Assembly: GCA_019359115.1 (NCBI GenBank)
Contig: JAHHHW010000131.1
Location: 1-64,000, forward strand
Length of the DNA stretch: 64,000 nucleotides
Source of the DNA: Pelatocladus maniniholoensis HA4357-MV3
Lineage (GTDB): Bacteria; Cyanobacteriota; Cyanobacteriia; Cyanobacteriales; Nostocaceae
Direction of reading: 5' to 3'
Shown here in pieces: positions 49,575 to 58,924 of this stretch (within the stretch, counting starts at the first letter, position 1; every line of letters starts with the position of its first letter). The position numbers and the translations under genes are program-made. The notes beneath the pieces were generated by a model. The model had not been told where the DNA came from, did not search any database, and saw nothing but the letters and a program-made list of their open reading frames with translations.

Positions 49575-50432
49575 ATGAATCTAGCAGCCAGTTGGTACAT
49601 TGCCATAACATCTGAGGAACTAAGCAGTCAGTCACAAAGAATTCAGTTATTTGGTCGCTCTTTAGTAGCATGGCGAAACAAAATCGGTAAACCAGTAATT
49701 ATGGATGATGTCTCTACCTATGTTACTAAGGAAGAATATGGTTACATCTGGGTGTGGTATGGTTCTGTTAATCCTTTATTTAACTTACCTGTGTTTGATG
49801 TTACAGAAAATAACAAACATAACTATATATATAATTACTTTTCCTTTACAGCGAAAACGAGTGTACAAAAAATTATTGAAATTGTACTTAATCATCATCA
49901 CATAATCAGATTACATAATTCGTCGTTTATTGATCAAATCGAGCATACCTGCCTTGATGAAAAAAATGTAGAACTTAGCAAACTACCGATTACAAAAGAG
50001 GCCTGGTTTGGAACCATAACTGAAACTCAAATAAAAGGTTATTTTGGTATAAGTGAAATTGCTGGTTTTTTGGGATTAAAAATTACAAACTTGACCAACA
50101 GAGTAGATGCTTGGCCAAGTGGATTTTTAAGCAGAATTAAAATTAATGGACAACATAAAATTAACATATTCTCTAGTGCCAGTCCAATATCTGAAAACGA
50201 AATAAAATGGCATGTATTGATATTTGTGGAAAAAACTAATAATTTTTTGTTAGATCCACTGTATTACTTAGTTGTTGTCTGGCAAAAAAAAGCTTCTCTA
50301 TTAGTAGATAAATCAGTCAGAAATTTAATTGATAAATATATAAGTCAGCCATCTATTGAAATTGATAAAACAGTTTTTAATTTTAGAAAATTTTATGAAA
50401 CTTGGGTTGCTAAGGTAAAACAAAATAGATGA
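49575..50432 (+). pseudogene. Fourth Rieske-type oxygenase lacking its Rieske cluster
   Basis: 285 codons aligning throughout with the three upstream oxygenases, but with an in-frame deletion of about 65-70 residues: VIM is joined directly to DDVSTYVTKEEYGYIWVW, removing the whole CxH...CxxH cluster domain core. The mononuclear iron motif is also changed: EIVLNHHHIIRLH has Asn where the paralogs have the iron-ligand Asp. The upstream homologous codons continue to a CAG at 49517 in place of the ancestral ATG. By family logic it cannot do Rieske chemistry. Yet no stop codon interrupts it, so a recent pseudogene or a repurposed binding protein are both possible. Confidence 0.75.
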
Positions 50433-50445
50433 ATAATATCTTAGC

Positions 50446-50481
50446 AAAAAAGTACTTGTGTAACTAAACAAACTTTATAAT
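50446..50481 (+). promoter_or_regulatory. Shared alkaloid promoter box, copy 2 (upstream of halogenase)
   Basis: AGTACTTGTGTAACT at 50451-50465 after an A-run, with a perfect -10 TATAAT at 50476-50481, 25 nt from the box start. It lies about 175 nt before the halogenase start, right after the preceding gene. The clearest promoter-like copy. Confidence 0.65.
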
Positions 50482-50626
50482 ATTCAGTTATTTTTAAAGT
50501 ATGAGGTCATATAAGGATTATTAAATCAGCTCAATATTAAAATTTTGTGTATTGATCAATACACAAAATTTTAATATCGGCAATGTAATTCACGGTAAAC
50601 GACTGATAATAACTGAGGAAAAGCTG

Positions 50627-51499
50627 ATGTCCAATAACGCTGTTTCTACAAAGTCTGCTTTAAATTTTTTAGACATTAATGTAACGGAAGTCAACAACTA
50701 TCCTACTGCTATTCAAGATATAATTATCAACCGTCGCTTCGACGGGATGATCATCCGTGGAGTCTTGCCCTTGGATAGTATTGAGCGAGTTATCCGTCGC
50801 CTAGAAGATGAGGATGAGGGCGGCATGAAATTAATCTTTAACAAGAATGAAGAGTTTGGCACAAAAGTAGCTCAAATATACGGTCATGTTATTGTTGGTC
50901 AATCGCCTGATCTCAAAGACTACTTTGCTTCTTCAGCAATCTTTCGACAAGCTTGTCGTGCTTTGTTCCAAGGAAATCCCGACTTTGAGGAACGGGTAGA
51001 GTCGGTACTTCATTCTCTTTGTGGATTACCTGTGGAAATTCCCACAGGACCAGAAGGACAAAGTTACACTCCAGCTACTCTTCGATTGTTGACTGAAGGT
51101 CGTGAAATTACAGTTCATGTTGGCAATGATTTCTTGCTAATGCCGGCATCTGAGCATTTGAAAACTTTGCTTGATTTCTCTGATCAGCTTAGTTACTTTA
51201 TTCCCCTCAGTGTCCCTCAAGCGGGTGGTGAGCTAGTAGTTTACAATCTGGAATGGAATCCAGAACAAGCAGAACAATCAGGTGACTTGCACAAATATAT
51301 GAATGATGCTGATTCTAGATTCCAGTCTCAGCAATCCCAAAGCGTAGCTTTTGCACCAGGTCCTGGAGATATGATACTGTTCAATGGTGGTCGATACTAC
51401 CATCGGGTTAATCAAGTAATCGGTAATTCTCCACGGCGAACCATTGGTGGATTTTTAGCCTTCTCTAAAGAGCGTGATCAGATTTATTATTGGAGTTAA
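50627..51499 (+). CDS. ambO5: Fe(II)/2OG-dependent aliphatic halogenase, WelO5/AmbO5-type
   Basis: 290 residues from ATG 50627 (MSNNAVSTK), chosen because GAGGAAAAG lies just upstream and the length and start match WelO5; the frame runs further up to 50552. The facial triad is reduced to two His: H164-V-G166, where Gly replaces the Asp/Glu ligand and leaves room for chloride, and distal H259 (RYYHRV). These positions coincide with those of WelO5. Such enzymes chlorinate an unactivated carbon of free-standing hapalindole or fischerindole isonitriles late in the pathway. Very similar over its length to the known enzymes, so chlorinated products are expected. Confidence 0.95.
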   Translation: MSNNAVSTKSALNFLDINVTEVNNYPTAIQDIIINRRFDGMIIRGVLPLDSIERVIRRLEDEDEGGMKLIFNKNEEFGTKVAQIYGHVIVGQSPDLKDYFASSAIFRQACRALFQGNPDFEERVESVLHSLCGLPVEIPTGPEGQSYTPATLRLLTEGREITVHVGNDFLLMPASEHLKTLLDFSDQLSYFIPLSVPQAGGELVVYNLEWNPEQAEQSGDLHKYMNDADSRFQSQQSQSVAFAPGPGDMILFNGGRYYHRVNQVIGNSPRRTIGGFLAFSKERDQIYYWS

Positions 51500-51680
51500 A
51501 CTTAACCGATCTGTCTAAATCAAACGTCCTTTAAAATCCCGCCACAATCTTACGAATGCTATCTCCCGTCAGCCGATGATCCGTAGTGAATTTCCAACGA
51601 AGCAAACACTTATTGCTTGATATTGAGTCAAGACCAAGACTTACACAAACAATAGCCGAAATTCTGATTTTTAAGTATAG

Positions 51681-51870
51681 GTAATACCCCAATACGGTTG
51701 GTGTTAAGAATAAATGTAGGTTGGGTTGAGTGCAAGCAAAACCCAACAAAGCCTTGATAATGTTGGGTTACTCTACCTTGAAGCCGCGCAAAGCGCGTCT
51801 ACGTTCCTCAACCCAACCTACGCTAGTTTTAGTTTTTAGCCTTAACACCAAGCGTATTGGGTAATACCCT
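51681..51870. repeat. MITE-like element with nested inverted repeats
   Basis: Outer arms around GTTGGTGTTAAG (51698-51707 region) and CTTAACACCAAGC (51841-51853), matching over about 23 bp with mismatches. Inner arms TGTAGGTTGGGTTGAG and CTCAACCCAACCTACG-like. The centre contains a GCGCAAAGCGCGTC palindrome. About 190 bp, non-coding, just downstream of the halogenase. Confidence 0.6.
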
Positions 51871-52086
51871 GCTGGTAGACGCTTTGCGTCTACATGAATT
51901 GCCGTTACGCTATATAGTTTTGTGTAAGTCCAATGAGTTTCTCAACAAAAAAACGAGCCCTTTAATTAAAACCTGCTTGCTTAAATATCAAGCAGGTTAT
52001 TTTTATAGATATTTTGTTCTACTTTACAACCCACATTCCACACCCTAACTGTCACAAAATTTCCATTATTGGGAACAATACCTAAT

Positions 52087-52618
52087 TTCAGTAGATCACA
52101 AACTTTTTCCCAAAGGGCGATCGCCAAGAGTAATTTGCTTATGTAGTTCATAAGATAAAAGCCAATTTCTCTTATATACATCAAGATTATAGGAAAAGAT
52201 TTGGAATAGAAAGTAGTTATAGGCTCAAAAATATCTGTCGAATTAAAACAACAAACAAAAAACCAGTTTTAAGATTATTATTCGTTGGTGTCTCTTTTAT
52301 TCTAGTCAATATATGGGTTAAGCTTCTATGGCTAAAAATCAGCTGAAAGAGAAGAGGTGGAAGATTAATTTATCGTGAATTATTTAGTCTCAAACAGATG
52401 TTAGCCTTCCTGCGTCAAGCTGTTGAGAAAATATATCAAGTTGTTGAAGGTATTTATCTTCCATCGGGCTAATTGACAGAAGCTCAGTTGCTAGTTTTTT
52501 ATAAGCAATTCTTATCGATACTCCACCTACTTGCTTAAACAGTAACTGATAAAAAGTATCACTGACTACAAAATTTGTAAGCGATCGCCCTTTGGGAAAA
52601 AGTTTGTGATCTACTGAA
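52087..52618 (+). mobile_element. Relic insertion sequence with 38-bp inverted repeats
   Basis: Perfect 38-bp inverted repeats at 52087-52124 and 52581-52618, starting TTCAGTAGATCACAAAC and ending GCGATCGC inward. Only about 456 nt lie between, far too little for a full transposase, so the element has an internal deletion and is non-autonomous. Confidence 0.65.
52239..52472 (+). pseudogene. C-terminal remnant of a transposase
   Basis: Inside the inverted-repeat element. The frame reads RIKTTNKKPVLRLLFVGVSF and continues to WLKIS, hits TGA at 52344-52346, then continues in the same frame with KRRGGRLIYRELFSLKQMLA and on to TAA 52470-52472. This is the C-terminal pattern of cyanobacterial DDE transposases of the IS4/ISH3-like type. 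One in-frame stop and the missing N-terminal two-thirds make it a pseudogene. Confidence 0.65.
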
Positions 52619-53010
52619 TTTACATGACTTTCAGCCTTAACTGAACCGTATTGCCTTAGAAGGACGCGATTTGATCAAGTTTGGTTGACTTCTCCTGATT
52701 CCAAAAACTTTTTTATTTTTTCTCAAAAAATCGCGATCTTTTGTAATAAAACTAAAAATTGTACCCGATCGAGGACTAGGCATGTTTAAGCAATCAGGAC
52801 TATCGTAGTTTTAACTTAACTTAGATCTTACGCCTACCCCATATACCGCCTGAGAATAAATTCTCAGGCTGATAGCATAAGTTATTTAAACGGACTCAAA
52901 TACTTTCCTAATTAGATTTATCTGACTTTCGCTATCAACTTTTGAAATTTATTTCTTGGCGGTATGAAAAGCTGGTGCAAGAGTTCTTGTGATTAAAGGA
53001 CTACTTTAGT

Positions 53011-53466
53011 ATGGCAATAACTTCTAGTTCTAACAGTGTACGGACTTCTACCTATTGGATGCAGATCGGTTTTTTCTCAATAGTTGTGCTTTTTAATGTC
53101 TGTTTAAATCTTCAAGTTTTGACTGTTGGACTAGCGTATTTTTACGATCCTCAGTGGTGGAAAGTTCATGTTTGGCTGGTGCGTGGTTACAGTGGATTGA
53201 CACTACTGCTGTTAGGATTGGTGTTCTTGAGTCCATTTCCTAAACGAGTGCGAGGGCTGACGGTTAGTATGCCAATACTTCTTGCACTACAGTTTATTAC
53301 AATTCACTTAAATCCACCTTTACCTTTGCCCTTACCTTTAGGTGTATTACACCCATTAATTGGGTTCACGCTGTTTTCTGCTTCCACAACTTTAGTTCAT
53401 CGCACGCAGCGCTTCATATTTCCTAAGCTAGATGATGAAAGCGATGTTAATTTAACTAAGCAATGA
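53011..53466 (+). CDS. Four-helix membrane protein, DUF6220-like
   Basis: 151 residues with four predicted membrane segments: FFSIVVLFNVCLNLQVLTVG, a GLTLLLLGLVFLS helix, a VSMPILLALQFITI helix and a Pro-rich loop leading to GVLHPLIGFTLFSAS. It resembles the small DUF6220 family. Seven nt before a DevB-like gene, so almost certainly co-transcribed with the export genes. Function unknown; a partner or gate of the exporter is possible. Confidence 0.6.
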   Translation: MAITSSSNSVRTSTYWMQIGFFSIVVLFNVCLNLQVLTVGLAYFYDPQWWKVHVWLVRGYSGLTLLLLGLVFLSPFPKRVRGLTVSMPILLALQFITIHLNPPLPLPLPLGVLHPLIGFTLFSASTTLVHRTQRFIFPKLDDESDVNLTKQ

Positions 53467-53473
53467 TCCAAAG

Positions 53474-54667
53474 ATGGCAAAGGATACAAAGGAACTGAAA
53501 TGGCTAAGGGCTATCAATTGGCCGATAATTGCACTCGTAATTGTAGCTACTGCTTTGGCCGGAGGGTCATTATACTATAGTATTTCAAAATTTGGACGCA
53601 AGCCTACTGAACCTGTAGTTGCTGCTCCCACTCCTGAACCGATCACGGCTTTAGGACGACTAGAACCTATTTCAGAGGTAGTGCAAGTATCTACACCGAC
53701 AACGCTCAGAAATGATCGGGTTGCTCAACTTTTGGTAAAACGGGGTGATCGCGTTAATAAAGGTGAGGTGATTGCTAGTTTGGCAAGCCATGATCGCCTG
53801 CAAACAGTTTTATTAGAAGCACAAGAACAAGTCAAGGTTGCTCAAGCAAAACTAGCTCAAGTCAAAGCAGGAGCAAAGTCTGGAGAGATTTCGGCTCAAC
53901 GAGCTGAAATTACTCGTCTTAAAGAAGAATTGCAAGGCGAAATCGCAACTCAAGCAGCAACCATAGCTCGACGGCAATCCGAGGTTAATATTGCACAAGC
54001 AGAATACAATCGCTATTTGCCGTTGTATCAAGAAGGTGCGATCGCAGCTTCTGATCTCGATCAAAGGCGACTGACGCTGGAAACTGCTCAAGCACAACTC
54101 AAGGAAGTCAACGCCAATCGCAATCGTACTGCTGATACGTTGCGCGCCCAAATCAATCGAGCTAAAGCTACACTCAACCAAATTTCTGAGGTTCGTCCTG
54201 TAGATGTCCAGTTAGCACAAACAGAGGTCGATCAAGCAAATGCAGCAGTCAAACGGGCTAAAGCTGAGTTGCAAGAGGCCTACATATATGCACCGATCAC
54301 AGGACAAGTTCTAGAAATTCATAGTCATGCAGGTGAAGCGATCGCCTCTGAAGGAATTGTTGATTTGGGAAAAACTGACCAAATGGAAGTCGTTGCAGAA
54401 GTTTATCAGAGTGATATCAGTAAAATTAGTGTTGGTCAAGTCGCAGTCATTACAGGTGAAGGGTTTTCTGGGGAAGTGGGTGGAACGGTTCGTCAAGTTG
54501 GACTGCAAGTTATCCAACAAAAAGTTTTCAGCAATCAACCCGGAGAGAACCTTGATCGGCGTGTTATTGAAGTCAGAATTAGTGTGAATCCCAAGGACAG
54601 CGCAAAAGTAGCCAGTTTGACTAACTTACAGGTGCAGGTAGCAATTCAACCACAAACGCAAAAATAA
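53474..54667 (+). CDS. devB-like: DevB-type membrane fusion (HlyD) protein
   Basis: 397 residues. One N-terminal membrane anchor (INWPIIALVIVATALAGGSL), a lipoyl-type beta-hairpin flanking a long coiled coil (about 115-270, rich in AQAKLAQVK and QTEVDQANAAVKRAKAELQ), then a beta-barrel (YAPITGQVLEIHSHAGEAI). DevB proteins bridge the inner-membrane ABC exporter DevCA to a TolC channel; DevBCA exports heterocyst glycolipids, and paralogs export other compounds. Position inside the alkaloid cluster suggests export of the alkaloid or an intermediate. Operon with the next gene (23-nt gap). Confidence 0.88.
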   Translation: MAKDTKELKWLRAINWPIIALVIVATALAGGSLYYSISKFGRKPTEPVVAAPTPEPITALGRLEPISEVVQVSTPTTLRNDRVAQLLVKRGDRVNKGEVIASLASHDRLQTVLLEAQEQVKVAQAKLAQVKAGAKSGEISAQRAEITRLKEELQGEIATQAATIARRQSEVNIAQAEYNRYLPLYQEGAIAASDLDQRRLTLETAQAQLKEVNANRNRTADTLRAQINRAKATLNQISEVRPVDVQLAQTEVDQANAAVKRAKAELQEAYIYAPITGQVLEIHSHAGEAIASEGIVDLGKTDQMEVVAEVYQSDISKISVGQVAVITGEGFSGEVGGTVRQVGLQVIQQKVFSNQPGENLDRRVIEVRISVNPKDSAKVASLTNLQVQVAIQPQTQK

Positions 54668-54690
54668 TCGCTTGATACTCTTTAAAATTT

Positions 54691-55857
54691 ATGTTGCGTA
54701 AGTTATTTCGCAGAACACCTCTAGCGTGGCTACAAGTCAAACGAGAAAAAAGTCGCCTCATTGTCGCCTTAGCTGGAATTGCTTTTGCTGATATTCTCAT
54801 GTTTTTTCAGCTTGGTCTGATGGAGGCTGCTTTTGCTTCTGCTACGGCGATGCACAGTCTGTTACAAGGTGATCTGTTCTTGATTAATGCCATATCTGAT
54901 AATGTACAAACCATTAAGCCTTTTTCACGCTCCAGGCTCTTTCAAGCTCTCGGTAAAGACGGAGTCGCTTCCATCAATGTTTTATATCTAGGAATAGGAA
55001 GTTGGCGTAATCCTGATAATCGGACATTTTGGCAGGTGCAAGTTTATGGTTTTAATCCCAGTAAGCCATCAATAGATGTACCAGATGCTACACCACAGTT
55101 AGGTAAAATCAAATTGTTAAATTATGCCCTTTATGACCGAGCAGCACGACCAAATCTAGGTAATGTTAGTAGCAAAATTCAGCAAACAAATTCGTTTTCG
55201 GCACAAATAAATGACATACAAATTCAAGTAGTTGGTGTTTTCACAATGGGAAACACATTTGCAGCTGATGGTAATTTGATTGTTAGTGACTCTACCTTTT
55301 TGCGTTTGTTTCCAGAACGTCAACCGGATGAGATTGATGTCGGTTTGATCAAGCTGAAACCCGGTACAGATATTAAAAAAGCGCAAACAAATTTAAGAGC
55401 AAAATTGCCAAATGATGTGCTAATTCTCACTAAGCAAGAATTTATCCAAAGAGAGAAAGACTACTGGGGTCAAACCAGACCTATCGGTGTGATTTTTGGA
55501 TTTGGAACTATAGTCGGCTTTTTAGTGGGGACAGTTATTGTTTATCAGATTCTTTATTCTGATGTTTCTGATCATTTACCTGAATATGCTACCCTCAAAG
55601 CTATGGGTTATAGCGATCGCTTTTTAATTGGGCTTGTACTTCAAGAAGCTGTTATTCTGGCTATTTTGGGCTTTATTCCAGGATTTGCAATTTCCTTTGG
55701 GCTTTACGGACTCATTGCCCAAGCAACGTTTCTTCCTGTCATCATGACAGTGGAGCGTGCCACACTGATTTTGTCTTTGACTTTTATAATGTGCATTGCA
55801 TCAGGAACAATTACAATGCGTAAGTTAGGAGCTGCTGATCCTGCTGATATTTTTTAG
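54691..55857 (+). CDS. devC-like: DevC-type ABC exporter permease (FtsX/MacB fold)
   Basis: 388 residues. Membrane segment near the N-terminus (LIVALAGIAFADILMFFQLG), a large periplasmic domain, and three C-terminal helices (GVIFGFGTIVGFLVGTVIV, LQEAVILAILGFIPGFAIS, ATLILSLTFIMCIASG). Matches DevC, the permease of the DevBCA exporter. The ATPase DevA, normally the next gene, is missing: 676 nt of repeats follow. The pair must use a DevA-like ATPase encoded elsewhere, or the operon has been broken. Confidence 0.88.
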   Translation: MLRKLFRRTPLAWLQVKREKSRLIVALAGIAFADILMFFQLGLMEAAFASATAMHSLLQGDLFLINAISDNVQTIKPFSRSRLFQALGKDGVASINVLYLGIGSWRNPDNRTFWQVQVYGFNPSKPSIDVPDATPQLGKIKLLNYALYDRAARPNLGNVSSKIQQTNSFSAQINDIQIQVVGVFTMGNTFAADGNLIVSDSTFLRLFPERQPDEIDVGLIKLKPGTDIKKAQTNLRAKLPNDVLILTKQEFIQREKDYWGQTRPIGVIFGFGTIVGFLVGTVIVYQILYSDVSDHLPEYATLKAMGYSDRFLIGLVLQEAVILAILGFIPGFAISFGLYGLIAQATFLPVIMTVERATLILSLTFIMCIASGTITMRKLGAADPADIF

Positions 55858-56052
55858 CAGAAAAGCTGAACCGTAGAAATTCGGAGTTGCATAATAGCGC
55901 GATGAATTGAGGTAAAATTTGGCGTTGCTGATTTCATGTATGAAAAAGTTTTTAACTAACTGCTAATGTAAGGCATTTATTTGGGAGATTAACACCAGAC
56001 ACTATAACCCAGGTGATCAGCGTCCCACAAAGAGAGTTTATTGAAAGCAAAC

Positions 56053-56085
56053 AAAGTATTTATGTAACTATACACATTTTATGAC
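56053..56085 (+). promoter_or_regulatory. Shared alkaloid promoter box, copy 3 (weaker; upstream of kinase-dxr)
   Basis: AGTATTTATGTAACT at 56055-56069 with -10-like TATGAC at 56080-56085, again 25 nt from the box start. Two or three bases differ from the best copies. It is separated from the kinase gene by a MITE, giving about 450 nt of leader. Confidence 0.4.
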
Positions 56086-56130
56086 ACTGAGATAAGTTTG
56101 ATATGTAATCCGATATGATGTTCTCTATTT

Positions 56131-56245
56131 GGCGTTGCTGAATTTGGTTATGAAATATGTTTGCACACTTTTTTGTAGAGATGTGGCATTGCTACATCTC
56201 TACATACTCATGAATTGTTAATTCATGTCTTGATTCAGCAACGCC
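56131..56245. repeat. MITE-like element of the GGCGTTGCTG family
   Basis: Ends GGCGTTGCTGAAT and ATTCAGCAACGCC, 115 bp, enclosing a TGTAGAGATGT/ACATCTCTACA palindrome of the family also found at 9702 and 14382, so one repeat is nested in another. Non-coding. Confidence 0.65.
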
Positions 56246-56532
56246 TTCTATTTACTCTCAACTTTACCGCTTGAATAAATTTGGTATCTATACTCTTGAA
56301 ATAAGTACCATTACAAAATTGCTTGGACATTCTTCAAGCTGTTTCCTATTCCCTATTAAGAGTTTCCCGTTAAGAGTTCCCTACCTTCACGATTTCATAA
56401 AAATACTGACATAAATCGTCATTTTCCCCTAGTAAATATATCAAAATTACATCATTTACTATTTTAAAATTTTCAAATTCTTTATTTGGTAAATACAACA
56501 AATCAACTTTTCGTCTTTGTAGATAAGTATTT

Positions 56533-57111
56533 ATGATTAAAATTATTGCTATTGTTGGTATGCCTGGTTCCGGTAAGAGTGTAGCTGCTAGTCACTTGAA
56601 AAATCAGGGTTTACCTATAATTTGGTTGGGTGAAATTATTATATCTGAGGTTGAAAAAAAAAGTTTAATGCTCACGCCACAAAATGAACAGATTGTTAGA
56701 GAAGAAATTAGAGCTAAACATGGAATGGATGTATGTGTGCAAATGGCTTTACCATTTATTCAAGAAAAGTTATTGAATTATCCATTAGTTATTATTGATG
56801 GTCTTTATAGCTTTAGTGAATATAAAACTCTTAAAAAAAACTTTGGTCATGAATTGTTAGTAGTAGCTATTTTCACTCCCAAAGCTCTGAGATACGAACG
56901 ACTATTTTTTAGAAAAACTAGACCGTTGACACGAGAAGAAGCTGAGTTAAGAGACTGCATGGAGATTGAGAAAATTGAAAAGGGAGGACCAATTGCTATG
57001 GCAGACTTAACTATAGTCAATGATGGAACGCAATGGCAACTACATCAAAAAATAGAAATGATTTTAACAGAAATATTGCATAATTCTTCTTTGAACATCT
57101 GTAGTAATTAA
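56533..57111 (+). CDS. P-loop nucleotide kinase-like protein (UPF0200-like)
   Basis: 192 residues. Walker A GMPGSGKS at 9-16, Walker B-like LVIIDGLYSFSEY near 85-97, and a lid-like RxxxR segment (RYERLFFRKTRPLTREE). It resembles the UPF0200 / dephospho-CoA-kinase-like group, more often described from archaea. Substrate unknown. It is 64 nt upstream of dxr in the same direction and shares its promoter region, so its job may be linked to isoprenoid precursors, for example phosphorylating a small alcohol or nucleotide. That is only inference from context. Confidence 0.65.
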   Translation: MIKIIAIVGMPGSGKSVAASHLKNQGLPIIWLGEIIISEVEKKSLMLTPQNEQIVREEIRAKHGMDVCVQMALPFIQEKLLNYPLVIIDGLYSFSEYKTLKKNFGHELLVVAIFTPKALRYERLFFRKTRPLTREEAELRDCMEIEKIEKGGPIAMADLTIVNDGTQWQLHQKIEMILTEILHNSSLNICSN

Positions 57112-57175
57112 TAGAACAGATTGAACATTTTATTAAATCAAGGCAATCTAGATAGTTTATAGGAATTTTACTATC

Positions 57176-58396
57176 GTGAAACTAATTTCTATTCTTGGTT
57201 CGACAGGTTCTATTGGTACTCAAACTCTGGATATTGTTACTCGGTATCCTAATCAGTTTCAGGTTGTGGGATTAGCAGCTCTCAAAAATGTAAAATTACT
57301 AGCTCAACAGATCCACAAATTTCAACCAATGATCGCAGCTATCGGTGATTCACAAAAATTACCAGAATTACAAGCTGCGATCGCTGATGTTAAACCCCAA
57401 CCTATTTTACTTGCAGGTGAATCAGGAGTTATCGAGGTTGCTCGGTTCAACAATGCTAAGATTGTAGTCACAGGTATTGTTGGTTGTGCAGGTTTATTAC
57501 CTACAATTGCTGCAATCAAAGCAGGCAAAGATATTGCCTTAGCTAATAAAGAAACTCTTATTGCTGGCGGACCAGTTGTATTACCTTTAGTACGTGAATA
57601 TGGAGTAAAACTGTTACCTGCTGATTCCGAACATTCCGCAATTTTTCAATGTTTGCAGGGAGTACCTAATCAAGGATTGCGACGAATTCTACTGACGGCT
57701 TCTGGGGGTGCTTTCCGTGATTGGCCAGTTGAAAAATTATCTAATATTACTGTAGATGATGCTTTGAAGCACCCTAACTGGTCAATGGGTCGTAAAATTA
57801 CCATTGATTCTGCCACCTTAATGAATAAGGGATTAGAAGTCATTGAGGCTCACTGGCTTTTTGGTATTGACTATGACCATATTGATATTGTCATTCACCC
57901 TCAAAGCATTATTCATTCATTAATTGAGCTACAAGATACCTCTGTATTAGCACAATTAGGCTGGCCTGATATGCGCCTACCACTACTGTATACTTTATCT
58001 TGGCCAAAGCGAATTTACACAGATTGGCGACAGCTAGATTTAGTCAAGCTCAAAGAATTAACTTTTTACGCTCCAGATCATCAAAAGTATCCTTGTATGC
58101 AATTAGCTTATGCAGCAGGTCAAGCAGGCGGTTGTATGCCAGCAGTACTAAATGCAGCCAATGAGCAAGCTGTAGCTTTATTCCTAGAAGAAAAAATTCA
58201 ATTTCTTGATATTCCTCGTTTGATTGAACAAGTCTGCGATCGCTACGTTATCCACAACTGTTCTAGCCCAACCCTTGAAGACATCATTGCAGCAGATCAA
58301 TGGGCTAGACAAGAACTCATAAAAGCAAGTCAACTTTTAGAGCGTTTGACTATCACTGAAGTTTCATCAAAACAAAAAACTTTAACCCTTACCTAA
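57176..58396 (+). CDS. dxr: 1-deoxy-D-xylulose 5-phosphate reductoisomerase
   Basis: 406 residues, normal length; GTG start at 57176. Second MEP-pathway enzyme, NADPH-dependent. NADPH site [14 protein letters not shown], metal/substrate motifs [26 protein letters not shown] and [10 protein letters not shown], and [15 protein letters not shown] pathway-dedicated copy like the ispH at 41435 and dxs at the window end, giving the cluster its own supply of IPP and DMAPP. Confidence 0.95.
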   Translation: MKLISILGSTGSIGTQTLDIVTRYPNQFQVVGLAALKNVKLLAQQIHKFQPMIAAIGDSQKLPELQAAIADVKPQPILLAGESGVIEVARFNNAKIVVTGIVGCAGLLPTIAAIKAGKDIALANKETLIAGGPVVLPLVREYGVKLLPADSEHSAIFQCLQGVPNQGLRRILLTASGGAFRDWPVEKLSNITVDDALKHPNWSMGRKITIDSATLMNKGLEVIEAHWLFGIDYDHIDIVIHPQSIIHSLIELQDTSVLAQLGWPDMRLPLLYTLSWPKRIYTDWRQLDLVKLKELTFYAPDHQKYPCMQLAYAAGQAGGCMPAVLNAANEQAVALFLEEKIQFLDIPRLIEQVCDRYVIHNCSSPTLEDIIAADQWARQELIKASQLLERLTITEVSSKQKTLTLT

Positions 58397-58564
58397 ATAC
58401 ATGGCTGTTTCATTCTTACCGTAACCCGGCCAGAAATAAATTTCCCGACTAACAGCAAAATTTTACTTAAATAGGACTTATGCAATGGCTCTTTGAAAGT
58501 ATTATTCCTACCTTTCAGGAAGCTACTAAGTAGTAAGTAGAACAGCGTAAATAATTAAAGGTTC

Positions 58565-58610
58565 GTAGTAAGGACTTTAGTCCTCAAATAAGGACTAAAG
58601 TTCTTACTAC
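58565..58610. terminator. 20-bp hairpin downstream of dxr
   Basis: GTAGTAAGGACTTTAGTCCT (58565-58584) pairs with 58591-58610 with one G-U-type mismatch and a 6-nt loop. It sits about 170 nt after dxr and can end its transcript. This palindrome is also a widespread Nostocales repeat, so termination is not certain. Confidence 0.5.
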
Positions 58611-58760
58611 AAACTAGCTTCTAATCATTTTACATTACTTCACATAGTTTGTTTTCTTCAAATCGTTCTACTTACGTGTCTATGTTTTTTGATTATTTTG
58701 TGTAAGCCTGTTTATGATAAATAGCATAACTATTTTAAATATAATTTTAAATATTTTTAA

Positions 58761-58795
58761 AAAAGTACTTGTGTAACTATCATATTCTGTAACAT
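58761..58795 (+). promoter_or_regulatory. Shared alkaloid promoter box, copy 4 (upstream of I1)
   Basis: AGTACTTGTGTAACT at 58764-58778, identical to the halogenase copy, in an A-run. A -10-like TAACAT lies 26 nt from the box start (58790). About 160 nt before the I1 start codon. Confidence 0.6.
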
Positions 58796-58924
58796 CAAGT
58801 TAACTTTAGTAAGGTAATAGCAGTAGCTGCTTCATATTTAAATATCTAAAAAATCATTTTTTCCTGCTTTAAATAGCAAAGAGATATGTGAAATTTAATT
58901 AAATTAAACTCAATAATATATGGT

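Larger units (their letters stand above)
51500..53010. other. Gene-free 1.5 kb filled with mobile-element relics
   Basis: Between halogenase and transport genes. It holds a MITE-like element (51681-51870), an IS relic with long inverted repeats (52087-52618), and AT-rich sequence. The small open frames in it are remnants or chance. I see no RNA gene. Confidence 0.65.
55858..56532. other. Repeat-rich intergenic region after the export genes
   Basis: No gene, including no devA. It contains a solo GGCGTTGCTG end at 55921, the weaker promoter box at 56055, and the MITE-like element 56131-56245. Confidence 0.6.
58397..58924. other. Intergenic region dxr-I1 with hairpin and promoter box
   Basis: No gene. 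Holds the long hairpin at 58565-58610 and the promoter box at 58764; the rest is AT-rich. Confidence 0.6.

Noticed and set aside
51857-52184. Small open frames on both strands after the halogenase
   Set aside because: They lie in the MITE end and IS inverted repeat and have no ribosome sites or protein similarity that I can see.
52405-52670. Protein-like reading on the minus strand (AYKKLATELL, KYLQQLDIFSQQL)
   Set aside because: Overlaps the plus-strand transposase tail, which matches a known family pattern; the minus reading is most likely its mirror.
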